DNA of 62,669 nt, taken from contig NCSJ02000252.1 of assembly GCA_002812745.2 (NCBI GenBank), forward strand, positions 1 to 62,669. Reading direction: 5' to 3'. The notes under the pieces were generated by a model, which saw only the letters and a list, made by a program, of their open reading frames with translations, was not told the origin of the DNA and did no database searches. Origin of the DNA: Scytalidium lignicola (Eukaryota > Ascomycota > Leotiomycetes). Position numbers and translations under genes: made by a program. Shown piece by piece: positions 9,025-21,841 of the stretch (the stretch's first letter is position 1; each line of letters opens with the position of its first letter).

Positions 9025-9900
9025 ATGCAGTTCTTCACTCAGGTCTCCATCCTCGCCACTCTTGCTACTATGGCTACGGCTTCACCATTTTCTCCACGTG
9101 CAGCCAAAAATAACACTGCTTCTAATCCTGATGTGCTGGTAGCTGGATCCTCAACGCCTAGCATTCCCGCATACGTCACGCAACCTACCTCCGGAGTTAC
9201 TGTTACTATTGGACTTCCTCAAGTTTCAAGTACCTCCAGGTCACATGCCACTGCAGCTCCAGCAAGTGCCACCCAAGTCCCCAAACCGAGCAGCTGCTTC
9301 GTCGATGGAGTGGCCCAAAAAGACGTGGTCATCAGAGACGAACACATTGTTGACAAGAGCATTGAGGGTTGTATTGTCTTATTCTCCATCTTAGAGGGAT
9401 GTGAGGTGCACAACTCCCAACTCCTCTTCTCTCCTAGCATCCACACCATCTTCTACAGCAGTTCCCTAGATCAGAGCAACGCGGAACATGGCAGCATCTA
9501 CGACAGCACTGTCCAGAACACCATAATCTTCGACGAGTCCGTCGTCTATGACACCAACGTCCAACACTCCGAGCTGTACGACTCCTTTGCTGGCTACGAC
9601 TCTGCTCTCAGCGACTCTTTCAGCTTTAACAGCATTCTTATTGGTGTCTCTCTCCTGTTACACATTTCTGAGGAAGACACAATCGCCGTTGCCGAGATCC
9701 AGGGCTCTGCATTGGACAATGTTCAGGCAGAATTTTTTATCATCCAACTCAGCGAGATCTCTGGCGATAGCGTTATCTCTCTCTTCTTGGAACAGCTTAC
9801 CCTCATTGACCCAACAGTTAAATATGAACAGGGTGATTTTTCTGTTTCTATTGAGCCCTACCTTCCATCCGCACTCAAGAGCACCAACAAAAGCAACTAG
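9025..9900 (+). CDS. Secreted protein with about 5-residue beta-helix-like repeats
   Basis: A single-exon protein of 291 residues. The first 20 form a textbook signal peptide (MQFFTQVSILATLATMATAS) with a likely KEX2-type site soon after (SPR). Residues 25-90 are Ser/Thr/Pro-rich, as in cell-wall or O-glycosylated linkers. From about residue 95 there is a run of short repeats in which one or two aliphatic/aromatic residues are followed by Asp/Asn and Ser/Thr, e.g. SIYDS, TVQNT, VVYDT, NVQHS, ELYDS, ALSDS, FSFNS. This resembles the regular layers of a right-handed beta-helix or pentapeptide-repeat protein. Only three Cys are seen. There is no GPI signal and no catalytic motif. Likely extracellular: a wall component, adhesin-like protein or candidate effector. 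It is isolated in repeat-rich, gene-poor DNA. Confidence 0.75.
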   Translation: MQFFTQVSILATLATMATASPFSPRAAKNNTASNPDVLVAGSSTPSIPAYVTQPTSGVTVTIGLPQVSSTSRSHATAAPASATQVPKPSSCFVDGVAQKDVVIRDEHIVDKSIEGCIVLFSILEGCEVHNSQLLFSPSIHTIFYSSSLDQSNAEHGSIYDSTVQNTIIFDESVVYDTNVQHSELYDSFAGYDSALSDSFSFNSILIGVSLLLHISEEDTIAVAEIQGSALDNVQAEFFIIQLSEISGDSVISLFLEQLTLIDPTVKYEQGDFSVSIEPYLPSALKSTNKSN

Positions 9901-11251
9901 ATAAAATATGAGAGGAGTCTACTCATTTCTCTCTCGTTGTTTATCTAAACTCATCCCCCAAGATGAGCTCCAGTCTGCTTCTCTCTTCTCCCTCAACTCA
10001 CTTATCTGTTGGGCAGCATGACATCTTTTTTTTTTGGCTTTCAATTATAGTTCCTTTGATTTTCCGTCATTTGGGTGGTTGCATATATAAGGGATGGAAA
10101 ATATATATTAGACTTATTGTTTTGGTTTGTATTTCCATGAGGAAAAAATCCTGTCCTTAACTGAACAAAATTTAATTTACATTATCTTCTCAATATTACT
10201 TCCCTTTATTGTGAGCTTTTCTTTACCTGGCTTTCTTTCCTAAACTGAACGTAACCAAAGTGACAGTATCTTTGTCAACTTGACTCTTGCTCTTCCGTAT
10301 TGGACCTCTTTTCGATAATACTTTTCATGAATTGACGTCTATTCAGTTGCAGTTATATGCATATATTTCTTTCCTATTTGCCTAGGAATTCTGACTCAGA
10401 TCTGTATAAGGCATCTGACCTTCTAGCTATAACTTCACTGATGGACCAATCTACTACTGCCTCGTGTTTCACATTGTTTTGACTCGTCTTCAAATTAATA
10501 AAAGATGTTGTTCAGAATAAGAATTACTATAACTAGGTCCATACCTGTTATTTAGCTCCTCAAAAGTTTACCTCTCCTAAATTTTATAGCAAAGTCCTCT
10601 GAAATACAGGCTCTGGCTTTTCAATCCTGGGCATTTAAAAACTCTAGAGATTGATTGTGTGGGTATCTATATACTCAGACAAAGCTCTATTCCTAGAATG
10701 AAGCAGGTAACAAAAGTATAGAAGCTATTCCTGTGGAAGTTCTGCGGGGTAGCTTCGTCGAAAGGTGGGGGGTGCCATTCGCCCCACAATCCAATTTGTG
10801 GAGGTTAATCTTGGAATGCTACTGAAGGAACACCTCAATGGATGGATGGACATTTTAGCACACGTTAGCCAGCTCCAATTAGTGCACCACACATGTCATA
10901 CCTCTGTGTATTCGGCCAGCTCAATCCAGCAATTGGAGATTCACAGTAGCGGATATTACAGCCAGCGAATATATTCAAACCCGATGCCGGCGCTAGGCCC
11001 CGCAAACAAGATGACAACTTGAACATCTAAGGAATGAATCCTGAGGCGTGAGTGTCAGTAGGTAATGTGAGACGGTGAAGTATATTCTCCTTTCTAATGC
11101 TTATATGAGCTATTTGTCCCTCGAGTTGTTTTTCTTTCTCTTCCACGACCTTTCTCACTCACTTCCCGAAACCGACAGTTTAAGATTGGTTACCAAACCA
11201 TCTCGCATTATATCTTGTTTTGTAAATTTATATAATACCCCTTTCCCAAAG
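9901..11251. other. Intergenic, no gene seen
   Basis: A 1.35-kb spacer, T-rich just after the secreted-protein gene. The frames present lack introns, start context or family patterns. It includes the promoter of the GH31 gene. Confidence 0.5.
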
Positions 11252-13668
11252 ATGCAACACCGTTACCATTTCCCCATCAAACCCACATGCAATCCCGCCG
11301 CAGTTGTCGGTAGCAGCAGCGATAAATATCGGTTCACTGTCTTGACAGATGGACTCATCCGCTATGAGTGGGCCGATGACAGCCAATTTGAGGATCGAGC
11401 CTCTGTCTTTGCCATACATCGTGATCTCCCAGTCCCGGAATCCGCGTGGAAGACACAGGAGACGCGCTCAAAATAATCACATCGCGGTTCTATCTCACGT
11501 ATGACAAGAAAGCTTTTACTCCGAGTGGGCTTTTTCTTGTTCTGAACGGGTTCTTTGGGAAAGTTGCTAGTATTTGGAGGTACGGGCAGGATGACAGGAA
11601 GAATCTTGGTGGTACTGCGCGGACTCTTGATGAAGTTGACGGACGGACAGAGTTAGGTCCTGGTGTCATTTCATCCAGGGGTATTGCTACGATTGATGAT
11701 TCCGTTTCAATGCTCTTTGATGGGAAAGGATTTGTTACGAGTAGGCGGCCCGGAAACAGGGTTGATGGATATATCTTTGCCTACGGACATGACTATCGAC
11801 AAGCCGTCAAGGCATTGTATGCCATCTCTGGCTCACAGCCACTGTTGCCCCGTTGGACTCTGGGAAATTGGTGGAGTCGGTATCATCCTTACTCAGCAGA
11901 CGAATACATCAAATTGATGGATAGGTTCAAGGATGAAGGCATCCCGCTTTCTGTTGCAGTCATTGATATGGACTGGCATTTGGTGAACGATAAGCGTGTT
12001 CTAGAGTCAGGATCGACGGGATGGACGGGTTATACTTGGAACAGGGAACTATTTCCTGATCCGAAGAAATTCCTAGCAGATCTCCATGAAAGGAAACTTA
12101 AATCAACGCTAAATGATCATCCAGCAGACGGTGTCTATCGTTTTGAAGATGCTTATGGGAGGATGTGTGAAGCCATGGGACAGGATCCTAAACTAGGCGA
12201 TCCAGTTCAATTCGATATCACCAACAGGCGATTTATGGACGCCTTCTTCGATGTCTTGCATCATCCCATAGAGGAGGAAGGCGTAGATTTCTGGTGGTTG
12301 GACTGGCAACAAGGCACCTTCTCTCGTGTCCCCGGGATTGACCCCTTGTGGATGCTAAACCACTACCATTTCCTAGATAGTGCTCGTGACAACAAGCGGC
12401 CGCTGACTTTCTCACGCTACGCAGGACCTGGATGTCATCGCTATCCCATAGGATTTTCTGGAGATACCCTTGTAAGTTGGGAATCTCTAGATTTCCAGCC
12501 CGAGTTTACATCCACTGCTTCTAATATTGGATACGGCTGGTGGAGCCATGATGTTGGAGGTCATTTACGCGGTACAAAGGATGATGAGCTTCAGATCCGC
12601 TGGGTGCAGTTCGCTGTCTTCTCGCCAGTCCTGCGCCTACACTCCACTGTTAATGCGTGGGGTTCGAAAGAGCCATGGAATTTCGGTATGGTTGCTCAGA
12701 AAATAATTACAAACTTCATGCGCATCCGTCACAAGCTAATGCCATATATCTACACCATGAACTATCGAGCTGCAGCTCATGACGAACCCCTTGTACAGCC
12801 AGTGTACTGGGAATATCCAGATAATGATGAGGCATATGCCGCAAAGAATGAATACTACTTTGGTTCAGAATTAATAGTGGCCCCTATCACAGCACCAGAA
12901 GATCCCAGGTTACGTCTTGCTCGAGTACGTGGATGGCTTCCCCCTAGAAGGTATGTTGATATCTTCAATGGAGCAGTATATGATGGTAATCGCGAAATAT
13001 GGCTGAGCCGACCACTCAATAACTATCCGGTCTTTGCCAGAGAGGGTTCCATCGTTCCTATGGACGCAGCGTATGTGCCCCTGAACGGTGGACCAAACCC
13101 ATCTTCGTTCGAAGTCTTGATCGTCGTCGGTGCCAACGGAGAGTTCGAGATCATGGAGGATGACGGGACAGGAAGTGACGTCCACAAAATCCAATGGACT
13201 CGAACTGCTATCAAATACATCCAGGAGAGCGGAACCATTGAAATCGGACCTACGCAAGAAGGCTCAACGAAACCAGGACCACGCGAATGGAGTATCCGAC
13301 TAGTAGGACTGAGGGAGACAACAAAGGAAATAACACTGTCAATAAATGATGCACCCAATACAATAACTTCGGAAACCGTTTCCACTGGTCTTCTACTCCA
13401 TCTCGGTTTAATCAAACCAAATGAGAAAATTGTTGTGGAGCTTGGAACTAGCCCTCAGCTTTCGCCAACAGATCCAAGTCTCTTCCTTAAGCCTATCATC
13501 AATGATGCTCAAATTGGCTATAAGCTGAAGGAGCTGCTCTGGGCCATTATCACCGCCGATGTGCCAAAGACTGTAAAGGTAAGTCGGCTGTGTACCGTTG
13601 AGATGGGTCAGGGATTGTTAGATGCGATATTAGAGTATATCCTTGCGGATTCAAGGGTTGGGAAGTAG
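11252..13668 (+). CDS. Glycoside hydrolase family 31, one-base frameshift
   Basis: A retaining alpha-glycosidase, probably an alpha-glucosidase or alpha-xylosidase; no signal peptide, so probably intracellular. Translation starts at MQHRYHFPIKPTCNP and runs to HRDLPVPE, near 11440, where the frame shifts. The natural continuation FRVEDTGDALKIITSRF lies in another frame, as if one T were missing at about 11441; no intron fits. From there the protein is open to 13668, about 805 residues in all. Landmarks: LLPRWTLGNWWSRYHPY (N-terminal side of the barrel), VDFWWLDWQQG with the nucleophile Asp near 12301, FSRYAGPGCHRYP, and IGFSGDT with the acid/base Asp. The nucleophile motif WLDWQQ differs from the common WxDMNE but is known from a fungal GH31 group. 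The shift is a base-call error or a recent lesion; the long intact remainder favours an error. Confidence 0.85.
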
Positions 13669-14536
13669 AGGAGAAATAAATGATAATTAGAAAAGATCAG
13701 AATTAAATTACTATTTGAGTTCTTTACGGGTTACTCTGGTGGGATCATCAATAAACAAACCGTTGAATATATAATGCGAAAGGATATTTATTTAAAGTAA
13801 TAGATATCCTGAGGATTTAACAAACCGATATCCTTAGAGGCGATGCTACAGTAATTGCATTAAGGGGAAAGTTGTACTGTTCGAGTATTAAATAGAGTAT
13901 ATGTTTGAGAGGATTCTTTTATTACACAAAAGGTAAAAAATATATATAATTATTCGAGTTCAAATTCAATCAATGACTATTTTTATTCTGTAATCTGTTT
14001 CTCTCTAACTGTTTGATATAATTCGAGTTCCGTGTGGTTTCCGATTCTTTTTTNATATTTTAATTTAGGATTATGGTTCGTAAAAAATTGGAATGTGGTT
14101 TATTTCAGAGGATGAAGTTATCGTGGGTCATGGTGGAGATTTAATTAGCGATAACCGGGAATTATCTAGTGAGCGAAGTTACTGTAGAGCTGGGAAATGT
14201 CCCTTAATTATATGATCTTTTTTTGGAATACAAAAACTTCATATGTTTCATAACATACTTCTAAAAAAGACTAGTTTTGGTTGATACTTACGCCCAAAAG
14301 AGAGGAGTAATCACGTGCAACTACAAGGACCCCAGCTTCAGCCTGACATCATTTCTCGTATCTTCATCTCTCGAACAGCAGGTGTGTGTACATTAGCCCT
14401 CACAGCACACCAGAAAAGCATATCTACTTGCACTTACCACTCATAGTTGGTCTGACTGACTTATGACCAATCAATTTTTGCCAGTTAGATTCTGTAGCAC
14501 AACATTATGAGTGGAGGATAGCTAGCGGCAGCCAGA
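13669..14536. other. Intergenic, AT-rich
   Basis: Spacer between the GH31 gene and FIG4. An N sits at 14054 after a T run. No coding frame or RNA gene is supported. Confidence 0.5.
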
Positions 14537-17500
14537 ATGGCGGATCAAGAAGAAAAAGCCCCTCGAAGTGGGCGCTCGCCTGGCCCTCCAAGATTGGACC
14601 ATGGGAATGGAGGGAATGTTGAAGGAGCTACAGAAACGGGAAGGTCTTCAGCTGACAGTGGTTCAATACCGACATCAGCAATGACTTCGCCGCTGGGCAT
14701 GGACGTGAAAGAGCATGAAGACGATCACCAAATCCCCAAATTTCCGCCACTGCACACGTCCGATCACGAAGACACAACTCCCAATCAACAAGAAACCGAA
14801 CAAGCAGCATTTGCTGATGTCCGTGATGATAAAGAATCACCGGTTTACAAGCCGATCGAGAGATCTGGCACCCAAAAGTCCGAGAAACAAGAAAGCGAGA
14901 CTCAAGATGATGGAGAGGAGCAGACAGGCTGTATAATGCGAAAATTCTCGCTCTATGAGACAGCTTCACAATTCTACATTGTTGGAGCCGATATATTGGA
15001 CGAGAAATTCCGTATATTACAGATCGATAGAGGTACTGAAGCCGGGGAGCTATCTATCGTGGAAGATGAGAATATCTATACAAAAGCAGAAATGGGCCGG
15101 CGTTTGAATGGTATTGATTATGGGAATAAATCTTCTGGTGGTCCAAAGTTGAAGTGTAGTATGTGGGGGTTGTTAGGTTTTATACGGTTTACCGGGACAT
15201 ATTATATGCTTCTTGTTACGAAGAGAAGCCAGGTTGCTGTTATTGGGGGTCGTTATGTTTATCAAGTGGATGGAACGGAGCTTATACCTCTTAACACGAC
15301 GCTCAATTCGCGATTTAAACAAGACGCAAGAAATACGGAGGAAGCACGATTCCTTGGGATTCTGAATAACCTAGATTTAACAAGGTCGTTCTATTTCAGC
15401 TATTCTTATGATATTACGCGGACCTTGCAGCACAATATTATTGCAGAGAGACAGGCGCTGGCACAGGAAGTCCCTTATCCACACCTAAGCAACCATAATC
15501 CTATGTTTGTTTGGAATAATTACTTGCTTGAACCTGCGGCTGCAGTGCTACAGAATACTTACGACTGGTGTCTACCTGTTATCCATGGTTATATTGATCA
15601 AGCTGGTATGTTTTATGCAGATAGTTGAAGAAGGTCAATGCTTACGAATACTAGCCCTTTCAGTATATGGTCGTACTATTCACATCACAATCATCGCGAG
15701 AAGATCTAGGTTCTTCGCAGGTGCTCGGTTCCTCAAGCGTGGAGCAAATGATCTGGTATGTATCTTATTCTTTACTACCCAAACCTCTACTAATCTGCTG
15801 TAGGGCTATGTTGCAAATGATGTCGAAACAGAACAAATTGTTTCTGACGTATTAACAACTTCATTTCATGCCCCAGGCCCCAAGCTTTTTGCCAGCCCAA
15901 ATTATACTTCCTATGTTCAGCACCGAGGAAGTATACCTCTGTACTGGACTCAAGACAATACTGGGGTGACCCCTAAACCACCAATCGAACTAAACCTTGT
16001 GGATCCATTCTACAGTGCGGCGGCATTACACTTTGATAACCTATTTGAGAGATACGGATCTAAGATTTATGTTCTGAATCTTGTGAAAGCTCGAGAACGA
16101 ACCCCAAGAGAGTCTAAATTACTACATGAATTCACAAATGCAATCGACTATCTCAACCAATTCCTTCCTGAGGAAAACAAAATCATCCACAAAGCATTCG
16201 ATATGAGTCGTGCCGCGAAGAGTCGTGATCAGGATGTTATCGGAATTTTGGAGAATATTGCCGAGGAAGTGGTAAAAATGACTGGGTTTTTCCACAACGG
16301 AGATGGGAAGACAACAATCCCAACTGTTCAGAATGGTGTTGCAAGAACGAACTGTATCGACTGCCTCGATCGCACAAATGCTGCCCAGTTTGTTATTGGA
16401 AAGAAAGCACTGTGTTACCAACTCCATGCGTTGGGTGTCATCGCTGAGCGTTCTATTGATTACGACACGGATGCTATAAATCTCTTCACACACATGTATC
16501 ATGATCATGGTGATACGATTGCAATCCAGTACGGAGGATCTCAACTTGTTAATACGATGGAGACTTATCGGAAGATCAACCAATGGTCAAGCCATTCAAG
16601 GGACATGGTCGAGAGTTTTAAACGTTACTACAATAATTCATTCCTTGATGGCCAGCGACAAGAGGCTTACAATCTCTTTCTTGGGAACTACATTTTTACG
16701 CAAGGGCAACCTATGCTGTGGGATTTAGCAACTGATTATTATCTCCATCATGCGGATCCTCGGGCATGGGCTCTCAAAACACGGAGGAGCTATCTAAAGT
16801 GGTACACTCCTGAAAATTTGAAAGCGCCATCTCTACCACCACTTGTTGAACTCTCCGGAAGGATGAAGCATCAGCCGTTGGGCTACTTTGACAATTATTG
16901 GATTGAATACTACAAACCTCTAGCTATTTCTTCTCTGCAGAAGATATTCTCATACTTGGGGAAAATAAATTCAACATTACGTTATATCCCGATTCGACCA
17001 ATGCAAGAAGGCCGTTATGATTTGAGCCCTTTTACTGTTCGGACAGACACCTACCAGGATGTGGCAGACAAGAGGAAACTGAAAAAAGAAATCACTACAG
17101 GGGAATCAAATGGAGATATTATAGAAGACGATTCTACATCAACCAAGTCTGGAACACCATCAAATACCACTAAGCGAATATCTATACAACGCTGGCTCCA
17201 ACCCATCCACGAAAAAGAGGATACAGTAAATGGGACCATGAAAGACACTATACCAGAGAATGGTGAACCGCAGAAACGAAAACTCACTGCCCTAGACAAA
17301 TTCAAGGCTGCTCAATGGACCTTCACTCAAGTCGTAGCTGACTCGCTCAACCCCACCGTCAGCGATCAGGAAGCAGAAGACTACATCTCCTACGTTAGCC
17401 ATCCGCAAACACTCCCTCTTGTCACATCCGATGAAACCCCATCTTCTAAAATCGCAGCAGAGTATCTCTATTATGTCAAGGAGAGTTGGCAGGATGCGAG

Positions 17501-17675
17501 TGCTGTGAGTGCAGCAGACGTGTCGGAGGAAGATTTAGCTGACTACGAGGGTTTCTTAACGGTTGCAGAGAACCCACTCACAGTGATGGATGAGGATTTT
17601 GTCAAGAAGAGATATAAAGCGTATAGGAAGTGGTTATTGGGCAAGAGTCTCTTTAAGACGCAGCCTGTCGATTAA
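14537..17675 (+). CDS. FIG4: Polyphosphoinositide phosphatase FIG4 (Sac domain)
   Basis: Removes the 5-phosphate from PI(3,5)P2 and works with the Fab1 kinase and Vac14 scaffold on the vacuole/late endosome membrane. Exons 14537-15605, 15655-15755 and 15804-17675 give 1013 residues in continuous phase. The first 130 residues are acidic and disordered. The Sac domain begins near [19 protein letters not shown], passes through [20 protein letters not shown] across the two introns, and carries the catalytic motif C574-IDCLD-R580-T inside [14 protein letters not shown]. The Fig4-type region [14 protein letters not shown] follows, then a long C-terminal tail with a Ser/Thr-rich linker. The DRTNAAQF context and the long tail point to Fig4 rather than Sac1. 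The gene is convergent with TTI2. Confidence 0.92.
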
Positions 17676-17844
17676 GATAATTTTACATAGCGATGGCGTT
17701 TTGGTTTTGGTTTTGGCTGGTGGAATTTGTGATATTCGGTATGGGAAACGAAGGCTATGACGACTAGATGATTCTTACGATATATTTAAATGAAGTAGAG
17801 AGCCATTCTTGGTTATACATTAACCAAATTGATGAAGAGTTTAT

Positions 17845-19772
17845 TTATTCAATTTTGCTATCTTTAATTTCTACATCAAATACATCAACGAGACTTGAAT
17901 CTGCACGTAGAAGTGGTTGAAGCTCTGTTTTGATATCAAACCTTCCTTCTATTGCCTTGACTAGCATTCTTCCACTGAGCTTAAGTTCTTTCTTTACTTC
18001 TTCCAACTCCATATTTTGATTCTTTGCCTCGTTATCTGGGCCCATTGGATTTTCCCGCTCGTTTTCAATAATAGTATTCCAACAAAGGGAAATCGCCTTA
18101 ATAGTTTCGATTCGGTGAACAGTCTCACTCATCCTTGGCCAGCAGTTTAATATTGTAGTCTGCAAGGCTTTAATGCCTGCTAGCAGCAATGAGGGTCTCG
18201 ATGTTCCGAAGGGATCTATTAGTACGGAGGAGAGTATGGGGATAATATCCTGTCGGAGAAAACAGTTAGCCCGACTAGCTTCCATTATAATAAGGATTAG
18301 GAATTAAGAGCAAGCCTCATATTTTACCTTTAGCTGTTTCACAGCATGGATTTGCATTCTTACCACGAGAGTCTGTATTTGTTGCAGCAAAATTTCCACG
18401 ATCTGAGGATGTTCGTGAGAATGAGTATATGCCTGCAACACACCATGTCTCATTATTCTAAAATAGAGCTTTAACTTCCCATCGGGTATATTTTCAATTT
18501 CTTGTGGATATCGGACATCTGCCAAGGTATATAGTGCCTCATAGGCTAGCTTTTGCAGCCGTATGGACTCATCGATCGGTGTAAGATCTGGGAGGAAAAG
18601 TAAAGTAGGCATTACTGTATCCTCAATGACATCGCCTAGCCCAGTTTGGTTTAAGAGCTTCGTAGAAAATTTTGGAAGAAAGGTATTGAGGATTTCTAAT
18701 CCTCCGGCACGGATTTTAGTGTTACCTTCGTCGAGAAGAGTTAGTAATGGTGGGATATACTGGTTCCAAGATTGTTGAACTATATCAGCCTAGGTGAGAA
18801 TTAGCTAAGTTTGTTTTATGGTTCAAGTGAGACACACAGAAGAGTATTCGATCGCCCATCGGAAAACTGTAACTGAATATGGGCTTTCATATTTCCACGG
18901 TTTGTTTGGTCGATCAAGGTGTGCTGCCTCAAAGCGTTTTGGCGGCGCTGACGATGGTATTGCTTTACGCCCTGATGCTGTGATGGTGCTTGGCTTTGAC
19001 TTTATAAATAATGGTCGAATAAAGCCCTTGAGAATAAATTCAACAATAAACTCAGAACTTAGGACTGTATCTTTAAACTCATAAATTATTTGTAGAGCAA
19101 TCTCATTAGATACCTTGGTTGTCCACGGATCTCGTGGGTCTGTAAAAGCGATTGCTGAAAGGAGGATCTTTTTATTCAATTCAGTGGTTGGAAATTCTCT
19201 TAAGGAACCTAGATTCTTTAAAATCCTCATGCATAATGTCGCCCTGTATCTTGCAAGTTTAATGGCAGCATTCCGATCGGAAGTTTTGTCATCTGTGGTT
19301 GTCATTAACCGTGACTTGTAGATCCATGATTATGAAATACCTTCTGGGGCTTCATCTAAGATTACAATATCTCCCGTTGGGAGCATCTGCTTCGAAATGT
19401 TGGTTGATAACGCTTCGATGTGCTGGTCATCTGATTGCTCTCGAACAAGTCTCTCTGGATGCTCAAGAGAACTTCCGAGGACAAGGAGCCACTCAACCTC
19501 ATCCTGTGGGTAGACCATCGCTTTAACATATGATTTGTTTCGACAGATAACAAGTTATCATACTTACTTTTTTTCTGGAAAGAGATTTTTCTATGTCGCT
19601 GTTTAGTTGTTTAAGTGTAAAGCTTTCTGGTAAGCCTTCTAAAAATTAGTCAAGGACATTTTTAAAGAGGATGTGGAAGCTCACAGTTTAATGGCAGTAA
19701 ATCAACATCTTTTCCAGCAGAACCAGCACTATTAGCCTTTTCCCTAGCTGCCTCTAAGCTCTTGGAAAACAT
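17845..19772 (-). CDS. TTI2: TTI2, subunit of the TTT (Tel2-Tti1-Tti2) co-chaperone
   Basis: Helical-repeat protein that helps fold and stabilise PIKK kinases (TOR, ATM/ATR types). Six exons close in phase: 19772-19685, 19635-19568, 19503-19341, 19292-18838, 18789-18328 and 18249-17845, giving 546 residues. Family signs include PLFIKSKPSTITASGRKAIP, the NKPWKYE segment that follows, YIPPLLTLLDEGNTKIRAGG, LPDLTPIDESIRLQKLAYEA and the C-terminal RPSLLLAGIKALQTTILNCW. The ATG at 19772 (MFSKSLEAAREK) is preferred; an earlier in-frame ATG at 19895 would add 41 residues unlike the family start. Introns 1 and 4 use less common splice contexts (acceptor AGAAG; donor GTGTGT), so exon ends there carry some doubt. 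Confidence 0.8.
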
Positions 19773-20120
19773 ATTGGTGGTGTAGTTACTACATTGAGAG
19801 TATGTGTCGGTAAACTTTTGATTCGTGCGCGATTTTGTAAGGTAGACTGGTTCGCCCAAGTGCGGTCTTTTTGTCGTCATCAACAAACGCCTCATGATGA
19901 TACCAAGTAGTCTACACTAAAGCAGCCAACTTATATGAGATTGTCTTATACTAAGTTCTGGTTGGGCATTATAGTATTACTTTGGTCGCATGTTGATATA
20001 ACCATGTAAAATTTACTCCTACACTAGAATAGTGACTTAAAAGAGACATGAATTGGTATTTATCGACCTCCAGGTTGCGCCGCTCCTCTGATCTATTCAT
20101 AAAACCATGATGGTATCTTC
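19773..20120. other. Intergenic, no gene seen
   Basis: Spacer between two genes on the minus strand, holding the TTI2 promoter and the CCA1 3' end. Confidence 0.5.
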
Positions 20121-21841
20121 TTAAGCGTATCGTACATTTAATTCTTTGTTATTTTTTACTTCCTCAATTGCCCCGCTGGGATCCTGCTCATCAGGATTGC
20201 GAAGTTGCCATGCCATACAAATATCCAAGGCTGGCCTCATCCAGGTGCCAGGCTTCGCATTTAAAGCTTTAGTCAACTGTGTTCCGTCAATTAACGGTTT
20301 AATTGATGGAGCGTCCATAATATCCATTCCGTCCAGGTGGTCTAGAAACGCCTGCCACTCATTGAGAACCGTGCCAGTTGCTACTTGAGTTAGTAACTCA
20401 TTCATGATAAAAAGGTAGTTATTAAACACTTACTACCATTAGCGTTTAGAATCTCTACAAGAAGGGCATAGAGGACTTGAAGCCGCCAGTGTCCTCCTTG
20501 AGAATCCCATTTTCGAATCGTCATACCTAATGTGTCGCGTTCACGAATAACTGGCGAATCGTCCTTCACTGCTGCCTTAAATGAAGTGATTTGCTCATAG
20601 TTTCTGAGCGCTCCAGTCACAACGTTACAGATTTTGTTATCAGCTTTTATGCCCTCTTTAGCAACGGTAGTAGCATATGGTGGTGGCAGCTTGCCACCAC
20701 TTTTGGTTGGGGCAGGTGGCTGTAGTCCTGCCCATGGCGTGAGAGCTGCAAGAATCCAGGAGAGGTATTTGGCATCATCTGAGCGTACCAGCACCTTGTA
20801 TATTGATCCTGGTGTTTCATTAGATTTAAGTTCTTCTAGGCAGTTATAAACCTTTGACCATGAAGAAATTGCCGGCTGAGGAAGCTCCTTGTTGGTTGGA
20901 TCCGTGAAGATTGTTGAGTACAGACGAAGTCGGTCAATGATTTCAAGAGACTGTCGAGGATTTGGGCCTTTGATCTGCTGTTAGCTGGAAGAACTAAAAG
21001 GCCCTCTATTCTCAAACTTACCTTTCAGCATTTTTTCAAGCTCTACCCCAACTCTTTCTCGGCTGATTTTGACTTCAAGAGCATGCTGGACAGATCGATC
21101 ACTCATAGAGACTTCGGAATCTTCATCAATTCTAAAGCCAAGGCGACTAGCAAATCTAATCAGCCTCAAGACTCGCAATGGGTCGTCCATGAATGTGGTG
21201 TGCGGATCCAGAGGAGTCCTAATATGTTTTGCGCCCATGTCTTTGAGTCCTCCAGTAAAATCTTCAACCACATCGGTATGAAGATTATAGAAAAGCGCGT
21301 TAATTGTAGCATCCCGTCTCAGTGCATCCTCCTCCGCAGTGCCAAATTCCATCTGGGGGTTACGACTGTCTTCTGAATATGTTTCTCTCCGTAAATTGAC
21401 GAAGTCCACGTCAATGCCAAAGATCTTTGTTGTAACTGTTTCAAGATGCTTTGATTTCTCTGGATTTGCTGCTATCTTGTGAAGATTTCCTATATCGTTG
21501 GCTTCGATGGAATGTTTCTTCATGTTTTCATCATTACTAAGATATTCTTTCATCTTCATACTGAAGCTGTAGCCAGTCATGACATTGATAGCCGTGTCGA
21601 TATCATGACTCTGGATACCAAGAAGCTTGTCACGAACCCATCCTCCTGCGAATCTTAGCTCAATTTGATCTTTTATTTCCTTTGACTCGTCGATATAGCG
21701 TGCAACATCTAGCAAGAGATCCCGCAGTTGTGCCTCACGATCAGTGAGTTTGATAGTGGTTGTCGCCATGCTTCCTCTTGATCTTTTAGAAGCAGGCTTT
21801 GGTTCTGAAGTACCCTGTAGGGTGTCGTAGGCCCGTTTCAT
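20121..21841 (-). CDS. CCA1: CCA-adding enzyme, tRNA nucleotidyltransferase
   Basis: Adds CCA to tRNA 3' ends in nucleus, cytosol and mitochondria. Exons 21841-21022, 20967-20434 and 20383-20121 give 538 residues. The class II nucleotidyltransferase head is complete: FAGGWVRDKLLG (residues 64-75), the metal-binding D80-I-D82, EEDALRRDATINALFYN, and DPLRVLRLIRFASRLGFRID. There are two good in-frame starts, Met1 and Met25 (MATTT). The extra leader holds KPASKRSR, which looks like a nuclear signal. Yeast CCA1 uses several in-frame starts to reach different compartments, so the same may happen here. Head-to-head with TRS85. Confidence 0.93.
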
